From Turnera subulata (lineage: Eukaryota; Streptophyta; Magnoliopsida; Malpighiales; Passifloraceae), in NCBI GenBank assembly GCA_028386065.3, contig JAKUCV010004222.1:1-64000 (forward strand): a stretch of DNA of 64,000 nt. The letters run 5' to 3'. Numbering within the stretch: the stretch's first letter is position 1; each line of letters begins with the position of its first letter. Position numbers and translations under genes: made by a program. Positions 10,319 to 19,004 of the stretch are shown piece after piece. Under the pieces are notes generated by a model. That model was not told the DNA's origin, searched no databases, and saw nothing but the letters and a program-made list of their open reading frames with translations.

Positions 10319-11162
10319 TGTTTGGGTTTGAAAGCAACTCTGGTTTAGAAGAGAGAAGGGTTTAGGGATAAAGTAGTGAGTGAATGAGAATTTTTGTGGA
10401 GGAAGGAGTGTGTGTGGGGTTTAAAAAGAAATCGATGTGACCGGTTAAGGGAATGGATTATTGGAGAGAGAGTGGCAAAGGAATCGGTACAGATCACGGG
10501 TTGAAGTAACGGTTAAATGCATTTACTTCTTCCCCCACCTTCTCAGCTTTTGTCGGGTATGACCTATTTTGTTCCTAACTTTTTAGATTATTTGGACCAC
10601 TTTGACCTTCAACTTATACCAGCAAAGATTTTGTGATTAACCCCACTAGATATCTTATTTTTGACTTTCCCAAAATACTCAGATTTGCTCCCCTAACTTG
10701 CCAAGATACCTTTTGTCCGTTGGGTAATAATTGCTGAACATTTGGTTTTTCCCTAAAACCAAGTTACCTTTTGTCCACAATCTGCCTGCTTCCAAGGCGC
10801 CTAAAATTCAAATTATTTTCATTTGAATTTATCAGAGTCCTTTTGATTTAGAATTCCTGCCTGAAGAGATGCTTTTGTCCATTGGATAATGACTACAGAA
10901 TATTTGGTTTCTCCGAAGACCAAGAATATCCATTCTTCCATTTGCCTTAACTGATGATCATAATGCCTCAAGACATTTCCTCATATGCCAGAATGCAATG
11001 TGAACGTGTGTGTATGAGGTGTAATGAATGCAATAAAACTAATATGGTCATGTATGCACTTAATAAGAGGATGCATGGTTTGTTGATAGACCAAGTATAA
11101 AACCAAGTATGAAACCAAGCATAAAACCAATTATCAAACTAAGTAAGCAGAAGAGTCAAGGT
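10319..11162 (-). other. element A spacer between pol and the third ORF
   Basis: No coding potential. It contains the 12-bp tandem array at 11090-11149 and short GGTTTT/AAACCA words. Element B has a collinear version at 26423-27283. Confidence 0.6.
11090..11149 (-). repeat. 12-bp tandem repeat, five units, between pol and the third ORF
   Basis: Five consecutive 12-mers of the form ACCAAGTATAAA (plus strand) with one to three changes each. The same five-unit array is present in element B at 27203-27262, so it predates the split of the two copies. Confidence 0.85.
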
Positions 11163-13391
11163 AAGTTACACATTCCAAGTTCAAGTCTAATCTTGGTGAA
11201 TTGATCCTCTTTGAGTGGCTTTGTAAAGATATCAGCATGCTAATTTTCAGTCTTTACGAATTCAATTGCCACATCCTTCTTCAACACATGGTCTCGGATA
11301 AAATGATGCCTTACTTCAATGTGCTTGAGAGTGTTGTACAGGATTCTTGGTCAAGTTAATAGCACTAGAGCTGTCACAATAGATTGGCACACAATTAAAT
11401 GTTAGTCCATAATCACTTAAAGTTTGTTTCATCCATAGGACTTGTGCACAACAAGCTCCTGCTGCAACATATTCAACCTCAGTGGTTGAGGTTGCAACAG
11501 AATTTTGCTTCTTACTTGACCAAGACACAAGAGACTGTCCAAGTCTTTGGCATGTCCCACTTGTGCTTTTTCGATCTAATGTGCACCCTACAAAATCTGC
11601 ATCTGAATAACTTGTTAGCTCAAAATTGCTGACTTTAGGATACCATAAACCAAGAGAGGATGTTCCCTTAAGATACTTGAATATGCACTTAATTGTTTTA
11701 AGGTGTGACTCTTTAGGACATGATTGAAATCTTGCACATAAACATAGACTAAACATTATATCAGGTCTTGTAGCAGCAAGGTAAAGAAGACTACCTATCA
11801 TGCCCCTATACATTTTTATATCAACATCCTCACCGTGTTCATCCTTGTCAAGTTTGGTGGATGTGCTCATAGGGCTGGCACTAGGCTTTGTTTCACTCAA
11901 ACCAAAGCGCTTCAACAACTCCTGAGTGTACTTAGCTTGATTAATGAAAATACCACCATCAACCTGCTTAACTTGAAATCCCAGAAAGTAATTAAGCTCA
12001 CCCATCATGCTCATTTCGAATTCACTATACATAAGCTTTTCAAATTCCTTGCAAAGCAAATCATTAGTAGCTCCAAACAAAATATCATCAACATAGATTT
12101 GCACAATGATAACCTCTCTTTTGTTAGTTCTAACAAACAATGTTGAATCAATTTTGCCTCTAGAGAAGCCTTTAGACACAAGATAAGAGCTTAATCTATC
12201 ATACCATGCTCTAGGAGCTTGTTTAGGTCCATATAATGCCTTTTAAAGCTTATAAACATGCTCAGGATGGTCATGACATTCAAAACCAGGTGTTTGCTCA
12301 AAATAAACTTCTTCTAAGATATGTCCATTTAAGAATGCACTCTTAACATCCATTTGATATAACTTGAAGGATTTATATGATGCAAATGCAAGTAGCATAC
12401 GAATGGACTCTAATCGAGCAACAGGAGCAAAGGTCTCATCATAATCAATACCTTCCTTCTGATTATACCCTTGAGCAACTAACCTTGCTTTGTTTCTTAC
12501 CACAACACCAGTCTCATCAAGTTTGTTTCTGAAAACCCATTTGGTTCCAATGACTGGATGCTCAGAAGGTCTAGGCACAAGTTCCCAAACATCACTCCTC
12601 TTGAACTGATTTAACTCTTCTTGCATCGCCATTACCCAATTTTCATCAAGAATGGCCTCTTTTGCCCTTTTGGGTTCCACTTGTGAGAGGAATGCAAGAT
12701 GTGAGTTGACATTGTGTAGTGAGGATCTGGTAACCTCTATTGAGTGTCCCCTGGGTACAGTCACATTTCCATGAGAAGTAGATCCCTGTTCTGCATCGTT
12801 TGATTTTTCCCGAGAACCACGTGGTTCCACCATTGGTTCCATGTTTGGTTGTGAACATGGTCGCACGGTTGATTCTTGCATGGTTATTGGAAGAGGCTCC
12901 AATTCAAGAGGTTCTTCCTCTTTTTCAGCAGTCCCATTAATGCTTATGATCTGTGGTTGATCTTCAGGTGCAGTATCTATGACTATATCATTACATGTAT
13001 CACATGGGTCAATCTCATCAAAAACAGCATGCATGGTTTCTTCAACAACCAAGGTTCTCTTGTTATAGACTCGATATGCTTTACTAGTTAGAGAGTATCC
13101 AAGAAATATACCATCATCAGATTTAGCCTCAAATTTATCAAGATTGTCCTTAGTATTAAGAACATAGCACTTAGACCCAAATACTTGAAAATAACCATTG
13201 CTTGGTTTCTTATCAAACCAAATCTCATAAGGGATTTAAAATGTAACAAGCTGTGTTTACACTCTCTGCCCAGAAGTAGGCAAGTAACTTATGCTCATTA
13301 AGCATAGTTCTAGCCATTTCTTGCAAAGTTTGATTCTTCCTTTCAACAACCCATTTTGTTGAGGTGTTTTAGGAGTCGAAAAGGTGTGTTC
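11163..13391 (-). pseudogene. element A pol, 3' part: integrase C-terminal half, reverse transcriptase, RNase H
   Basis: Right of the nested insertion, 13391 downwards gives the end of the integrase core and its C-terminal region. A one-base loss falls at the third catalytic position (NG-VVERK reads out of frame) and a ~35-bp deletion lies near 13240. The 13052-12243 frame holds [34 protein letters not shown] and [12 protein letters not shown] stop at 12243 is followed by 12179-11316 with YVDDILFGATND (RT catalytic centre), FLGFQ, then RNase H with SDADFVGC, STSGTC and TEVEYVAA. Past 11316 the frame breaks again, and a TAG lies in the conserved ADIFTKPL context near 11241. Very similar to B and C, so SIRE lineage; not functional. 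Confidence 0.9.
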
Positions 13392-14824
13392 TGTTAGAAC
13401 TCATGCCTCCTTGTTTCATTTTAGAGTTTTGATAACGACAAACCTTGGCTCAATTGATGACAACCTTGAAGCAAAAAGAAATCAAGCAAACAAGTGCTCA
13501 ACCAAAGTGATCAAGAATTCAAGAGAAGATATGATCAAGTTTTGAAGTACAAGAAGAGCAAGAGAAGTTAGGACCCATTTGTACAGGGTAAAACACTCAA
13601 CTTCTCTTAGGCATTGGCTCAAAATAAAACAAGTTTTACTCATGCATTTCATAGCATCATTTCAATCACAAAGTTGTGTTTTTAGTCCAAAACATCGATG
13701 TTCTGAAAGCAAACATCGATGTTCTGTTTTTCAAGTTTTTCAAAATATTGGCAGTAGCTCTAAAACATCGATGTTGGATTATAAAACATCGATGTTCTTG
13801 TGACCGTTGGTCAAAACATCGATGTTGTAATTAAAACATCGATGTTGTGATTTCTTCAAGGTTTTCCAAAATTTTGCCGAAGCCAAAAAACATCGATGTT
13901 GGAAAATTAAACATCGATGTTTCACAAAACATCGATGTTTCATTTTCCAACATCGATGTTCTGGCATAGACCCTTTTTCATCATATTTTTGCGAAGCCAA
14001 AAAACATCGATGTTGGTTTAGAGAACATCGATGTTGTAATGAAAACATCGATGTTCCGCAGACAAACATCGATGTTCTACTAGCCGTTGGAGCAATAATT
14101 TAAAATTGCTGGCTAAAACATCGATGTTTAAAGTGAAAACATCGATGTTTTGCCGTTGTAGCAGACAACTTTTCAGCACCCACTATGTTTTGTTTAAGGC
14201 TGTTTTTGGGTGGATTTAAAACGGCTCTATAACTTTTCAAAGCTATAAATTGAGCATTTTTAGCTGTGTTTCAAAGTGAATCAACTCTCTACTTACATGC
14301 ATTCATCTCATACATTCAAATCAATCTTTGTTGAGCCAATATCCTATTGAGGATTTGAGAGTTGCCTTTTAGAGCTTCATTTGTACACTCACATCTGCTC
14401 TTTGAGAGAGACCTCTTGTTTGAGTGATTATTGTGTTGTTATACACCTTGAGGGAGGTTAGTTCCCTTGGTTAGATTCATAAGAAGAGGGGTATATCTTC
14501 TTGTGTGAGAAGTCTTGAAGTGAGGTATCTTCAAGCAAGAGAGCTGAAGTTCATGTGACTTGAACTTTCAGGGTTTAGGATTCTTGTGACTAGAATTCCT
14601 AGGTTGTAACGGTTTGTTAAGCACCCGTAAGCTTAACGTAGATAGTGAAATCTTCAAGTGAGACTTGAAGGGCTGGATTAGCCACACTAGTAGAGTGTGT
14701 GTGAACCAGGATAAATTTCTTGTGTCCTTCATTCTTTCAATTCCGCATTTAATTCCTGCTTATTTCGTTTTTATTCGATTATCGCTATTCCCCCCCCCTC
14801 TAGCGAAGGGCTATTGTCCTAACA
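13392..14824 (+). repeat. TR-GAG 5' LTR
   Basis: Begins tgttagaactcatgcctcc and ends ttgtcctaaca. A palindrome array occupies 13691-14150. The C-rich tract near the end (attccccccccctctagc, 14787-14804) matches the position of homopolymer tracts in the other SIRE-type LTRs. Confidence 0.95.
13691..14152 (+). repeat. array of 16 palindromes AACATCGATGTT in the 5' LTR
   Basis: Sixteen perfect copies of the 12-bp palindrome AACATCGATGTT in about 460 bp, spaced by 9-60 bp of unlike sequence. They form higher-order groups separated by similar spacers (ttttgccgaagcc, ttttgcgaagcc, tattggcagtagc). The first lies at 13691-13702. Each carries an ATCGAT core with one CpG. The LTR position upstream of the leader suggests a cis-regulatory or packaging role, but nothing in the sequence proves either. 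Confidence 0.95.
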
Positions 14825-14825
14825 A

Positions 14826-14839
14826 TTGGTAGCGGAGCC
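14826..14839 (+). promoter_or_regulatory. primer-binding site of the TR-GAG element
   Basis: ttggtagcggagcc follows the 5' LTR by one base. It is the variant of the initiator-tRNA-Met type site (usually TGGTATCAGAGC) used also by A, B and F in this window. Confidence 0.75.
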
Positions 14840-14880
14840 TAACTCTCTGAAAGACTTAACAGTTTGAGAGGTAAATTTCC

Positions 14881-16203
14881 ATGGCTTGTTCAAATGCTTT
14901 GTATGCAGGAATCACTGAAGGACAATCCACTACCCGTGCACCATTCTTTGACGGGACAAATTACGCATATTGGAAGGAAAGGATGAGAGTTTTCATCCAA
15001 GCCAATAATTTCACAGCTTGGCTGGTGATAAAGAACGGTGTTCAAGTTCCGACAAGGACGAAAACGGGGTACAACGAAGATGACATCCAAAGAATTGAAA
15101 ACCACTCCAAGGCAATACACATGCTCCAATGTGCAGTCAATCCGATAGACTATCAAATGATCTCGCACTGCGCAACGGCCAAGGAGATGTGGGAAATGCT
15201 GGGAGTCATCTATGAGGAAACCGACAGCAAGCAAGATGAAACTGTCAACCTCTGTTGCATGGCAAATGAAGAATCTCCGGAAGAGGTAAGTACTTCCTAT
15301 TCGAATGATGATTATACATTTGAAGAGCTGCAAGCTGCATTTAGTGAATTGTATAGTAAATTCATTTCTGTTTCAAATGTTAATAAGAACTTAAAGAAAC
15401 AGAACAAGACCCTAGAAAATAATGTAGAATTATTATCACATGATAAGGATGAGTTGTTAAGCAAAATTGATGAGCTTGGAAAAGAAAAGCATGCTCTTAA
15501 TATGTCTTGCAATGAACTTAATGAGAAGATATCCTCAAATGTATGTTCTTGTGTTGAGTTGGGAAAAGAGAATGAATCTCTTAAGCATCAAGTTGATGAT
15601 TTGAAGAATACATTAGAGAAGTTTACTAATGGTAGAGATAGTCTTAATCTTCTTCTAGGACAACAAAGAAATCCAACACAAAAAGAAGGATTAGGTGCAA
15701 CTAATGTGTCAAATGATGTCAAACCTGTTGTGCTTAAAGCTAAGACACATAAACATGGTGTTTCATCTTCTATTCTTCATACTAGATCACATGCTCATGA
15801 CACAAGATCATATACTCATCATAGAAGGTCACATGCTCAAAATGCAAGATCAAATGCAAGTGGTGGAAAATCTCATTATGCTAAAATGTATGCCTACAAT
15901 GGTAGGAATGGAAAATCTCATTACACTAGACCTAGGACACACATAGCTCAACCTAGGGAAAACAGGGTTATACCTAAGGAAAACAAGTCTACTAGAATGC
16001 ATAGACACAATCAAAATAGCAACTATTATCAACCAAGGAGAATGCATAATCCAAATGTTATTTGCCATTATTGTAGTAGAGTAGGACACATTGCTCCTGC
16101 TTGTTTTACTAGGCATAGGCATTGGGCACAAGAAGAAGCTCATTACCATTATGCTCCTAACCATCAAGGACCCAAAAAGATTTGGGTACCAAAATCCCTT
16201 TGA
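14881..16203 (+). CDS. gag: Gag of TR-GAG element, intact (440 aa)
   Basis: Structural Gag of a SIRE-related element and the only long undisturbed retroelement ORF in the window. Residues about 1-115 are the N-terminal copia Gag region (APFFDGTNYAYWKERMRVFI, then AKEMWEMLGVIYE). At about 116-125 it jumps to NLCCMANEE and an acidic segment, then a long coiled-coil region (about 140-265) with heptad-like Lys/Glu/Leu. A His/Arg/Ser-rich repeat region (THKHG, TRSHAHD, RRSHAQN; about 285-350) follows, and finally one CCHC knuckle, CHYCSRVGHIAPAC (C-x2-C-x4-H-x4-C, all ligands present) near 395-408. Relatives A, B and C have an extra central domain and a first knuckle between the N-terminus and the coiled coil, which are missing here. 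ATG 14881 follows the primer site by 41 bp. Confidence 0.9.
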   Translation: MACSNALYAGITEGQSTTRAPFFDGTNYAYWKERMRVFIQANNFTAWLVIKNGVQVPTRTKTGYNEDDIQRIENHSKAIHMLQCAVNPIDYQMISHCATAKEMWEMLGVIYEETDSKQDETVNLCCMANEESPEEVSTSYSNDDYTFEELQAAFSELYSKFISVSNVNKNLKKQNKTLENNVELLSHDKDELLSKIDELGKEKHALNMSCNELNEKISSNVCSCVELGKENESLKHQVDDLKNTLEKFTNGRDSLNLLLGQQRNPTQKEGLGATNVSNDVKPVVLKAKTHKHGVSSSILHTRSHAHDTRSYTHHRRSHAQNARSNASGGKSHYAKMYAYNGRNGKSHYTRPRTHIAQPRENRVIPKENKSTRMHRHNQNSNYYQPRRMHNPNVICHYCSRVGHIAPACFTRHRHWAQEEAHYHYAPNHQGPKKIWVPKSL

Positions 16204-16380
16204 TTTGTTTTGCAGGTATGCTTGAAGGCATCAAGTGTACTTTGGTACCTTGATTGCGGATGCTCCAAGCAAATAACCAAAGAAGCATCCAAGTTCTTAA
16301 TCAATTCTTGTAGAAATGCAAGGATGAGTGTTGTTTTTGTAGGAACCCCTCATTTAGGCAAAAAGATAGGGGGAACAAAG
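16204..16380 (+). pseudogene. in-frame protease relic after the gag stop
   Basis: Directly downstream of the TGA and in the same frame, the translation gives WYLDCGCSKQIT, the counterpart of the copia protease start WxLDSGCSRHMT, then about 40 further residues to a stop. The active site reads DCG instead of DSG and the rest of pol is absent. In full-length SIRE elements gag and pol share one frame, so this is the stump left by deletion of pol. Confidence 0.75.
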
Positions 16381-16729
16381 GGATGATGAAGAACTTCAAA
16401 ATTTGAGCAGAAGTCTCAATACATCGATGTTGAGTATCACAACATCGATGTTCAGCTAAGCTTTCTAACTTTCTTTATTTTGGCACATATAGAAGTGTAT
16501 AGGTGTAGCTAATATGTTTCAAAAGCTCCACTTATTTCTTACATAAGCACTTCCCAACCTCTTCTCATTGCTATTTCTTTTTGCTAATGCCAAAAGGGGG
16601 AAGATAGGAAGAAGTATATGCAACAAGATAGGGGGAATTATAGTTTGTAAAACATAGGGGGAATCATCTTTATGTTATAAACATTAGCATATACTTCTAG
16701 TTGTTTGTCATTATCAAAAAGGGGGAAAT
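16381..16729 (+). other. TR-GAG 3' untranslated region with polypurine blocks
   Basis: Contains one perfect and one near-perfect extra copy of the palindrome (16424-16453) outside the LTR. Repeated purine blocks follow (gccaaaaggggga near 16590, agataggggga, acataggggga) and the terminal polypurine tract aaaaagggggaaa at 16716-16728, just before the 3' LTR. Confidence 0.8.
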
Positions 16730-18161
16730 TGTTAGAACTCATGCCTCCTTGTTTCATTTCAGAGTTTTGATAATGACAAACCTTGGCTCAATTGATGACA
16801 ACCTTGAAGCAAAAAGAAATCAAGCAAACAAGTGCTCAACCAAAGTGATCAAGAATTCAAGAGAAGATATGATCAAGAGTTGAAGTACAAGAAGAGCAAG
16901 AGAAGTTAGGACCCATTTGTACAGGGTAAAACACTCAACTTCTCTTAGGCATTGGCTCAAAATAAAACAAGTTTTACTCATGCATTTCATAGCATCATTT
17001 CAATCACAAAGTTGTGTTTTTAGTCCAAAACATCGATGTTCTGAAAGCAAACATCGATGTTCTGTTTTTCAAGTTTTTCAAAATATTGGCAGTAGCTCTA
17101 AAACATCGATGTTGGATTATAAAACATCGATGTTCTTGTGACCGTTGGTCAAAACATCGATGTTGTAATTAAAACATCGATGTTGTGATTTCTTCAAGGT
17201 TTTCCAAAATTTTGCCGAAGCCAAAAAACATCGATGTTGGAAAATTAAACATCGATGTTTCACAAAACATCGATGTTTCATTTTCCAACATCGATGTTCT
17301 GGCATAGACCCTTTTTCATCATATTTTTGCGAAGCCAAAAAACATCGATGTTGGTTTAGAGAACATCGATGTTGTAATGAAAACATCGATGTTCCGCAGA
17401 CAAACATCGATGTTCTACTAGCCGTTGGAGCAATAATTTAAAATTGCTGGCTAAAACATCGATGTTTAAAGTGAAAACATCGATGTTTTGCCGTTGTAGC
17501 AGACAACTTTTCAGCACCCACTATGTTTTGTTTAAGGCTGTTTTTGGGTGGATTTAAAACGGCTCTATAACTTTTCAAAGCTATAAATTGAGCATTTTTA
17601 GCTGTGTTTCACAACTAATCAACTCTCTACTTACATGCATTCAATTCATACATTCATCAAATCTTTATTGAGCCAATATCCTATTGAGGATTTGAGAGTT
17701 GCCTTTTAGAGCTTCACTTGTACACTCATACCTGCTCTTTGAGAGAGTCTTTTGTTCTGAGTGATTATTGTGTTGTTATACACCTTGAGGGAGGTTAGTT
17801 CCCTTGGTTAGATTCATAAGAAGAGGGGTATATCTTCTTGTGTGAGAAGTCTTGAAGTGAGGTATCTTCAAGCAAGAGAGCTGAAGTTCATGTGACTTGA
17901 ACTTTCAGGGTTTAGGATTCTTGTGACTAGAATTCCTAGGTTGTAACGGTTTGTTAAGCACCCGTAAGCTTAACGTAGATAGTGAAATCTTCAAGTGAGA
18001 CTTGAAGGGCTGGATTAGCCACACTAGTAGAGTGTGTGTGAACCAGGATAAATCTTTTGTGTCCTTCATTCTTTTAATTCCGCACTTATTTCCTGCAAAG
18101 TTTTTAATTTTCGATCATAAGCTATTCACCCCCCTCTAGCTTAAGTCTATTGTTCCTAACA
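16730..18161 (+). repeat. TR-GAG 3' LTR with the same 16-palindrome array
   Basis: 1432 bp, nearly identical to the 5' LTR through the palindrome array (17029-17490), then diverging over the last ~550 bp. After gtgtgtgaaccaggataaat the two LTRs differ substantially (this copy has cctgcaaagtttttaatttt and a shorter C tract at 18129-18134). It ends ttcctaaca at 18161, followed by TSD TGTTC. Confidence 0.95.
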
Positions 18162-19004
18162 TGTTCAATGCTACTTTGTTCACAGAAGTGTTTAAATACA
18201 AGATTATCAAATTCTACCCCATGATCACTTCTAATTTTTGAAATCTTGTAGCCTTTTTCATTTTGTAGACTCCTAACAAGAGCGCCAACTTCATAGCATG
18301 CATGATCTTTTTGTGCAAGAAATAATACCATGTATACCTTGAATAATCATCCACAACCACATATACATAACTTTTACCACCTAAACTTACTATTCTCATA
18401 GGTCCAAACAAGTCAATATGCAACAGTTCAAGAGGCCTAGTTGTAGAAATAGTATGCTTAGGTTTAAAGAAACTTTTAACCTATTTTCCAAGCTGACAGG
18501 CTCTACATGTGGTTTCTTTCTCATACTTGAGCTTAGGCAGACCTCTTACCAACTCCTTTTTTGACAAATTTGAGATGAGCTCCAAATTTGCATGGCCAAG
18601 CCTTCTGTGCCAAAGGAAAGGTGTCTCTGTTCTTACACTTAAACACTTGAACTCAGGGTCAGAAACATTGCATAGTTTTATAGAATATATGTTGCCTTTT
18701 CTGTTGCCAACAAAAACCACTTGGTTTTTGTTCAAACATCTAGAAGCCTAAAAAACAACCTTATATCCTTTGTCACATAACTGGCTAATACTTAGCAGAT
18801 TATACTTCAGATTATCAACCAATAAAATATGCTCAATATCAGGTTTAGAACCAACATTACCAAGACCAAGGATTTTCCCTTTTGACTTGTCACCAAAAGT
18901 TACATTACCTCGGTCCTTTTCAGTTCAGGATGAAAACATGGATAAGTCTCCTGCCAAATGCCTTGAACACCCACTGTTCAAGATCCATTCATCCCTAGTA
19001 TCTT
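18162..19004 (-). pseudogene. element A pol, 5' part: protease and N-terminal integrase
   Basis: Minus strand. The protease starts near 18985 with WILNSGCSRH, so the catalytic Asp of DSG is Asn. The frame continues to a TAG at 18748-18750 that element B shares. The integrase zinc domain is at 18735-18481 (LWHRRLGHAN ... CRACQLGK, i.e. H-x4-H and C-x2-C). The core domain follows with LFGP (first catalytic Asp just upstream) and IRSDHGVEFDNL (second). The gene is then cut by the nested element before the third catalytic residue. Frameshifts occur around 18310-18420. Inactive. Confidence 0.88.

Larger units (their letters stand above)
13392..18161 (+). mobile_element. nested non-autonomous LTR retrotransposon encoding only Gag (TR-GAG type)
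   Basis: Two LTRs of 1433 and 1432 bp flank a 1.9-kb internal region with a primer-binding site, one intact gag ORF and a polypurine tract, and no RT, RNase H or integrase. Target duplications TGTTC lie at 13387-13391 and 18162-18166. The uninterrupted target is seen in element B near 29077, which confirms the insertion point. LTR and Gag similarity to the SIRE lineage suggests it uses proteins from SIRE-type partners. Only point-like differences separate most of the two LTRs, so it is the youngest large insertion here. Confidence 0.95.

Noticed and set aside
13779..14069. 96-aa minus-strand ORF with repeated HRCF residues, present twice (also 17117-17407)
   Set aside because: The repeated residues are just the translation of the palindrome AACATCGATGTT; identity of the two copies follows from LTR duplication.
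13691..14152. CRISPR-like array of short repeats
   Set aside because: Repeats are only 12 bp and self-complementary, spacers vary from 9 to 60 bp and are partly related, and the array is inside an LTR of a plant retrotransposon.
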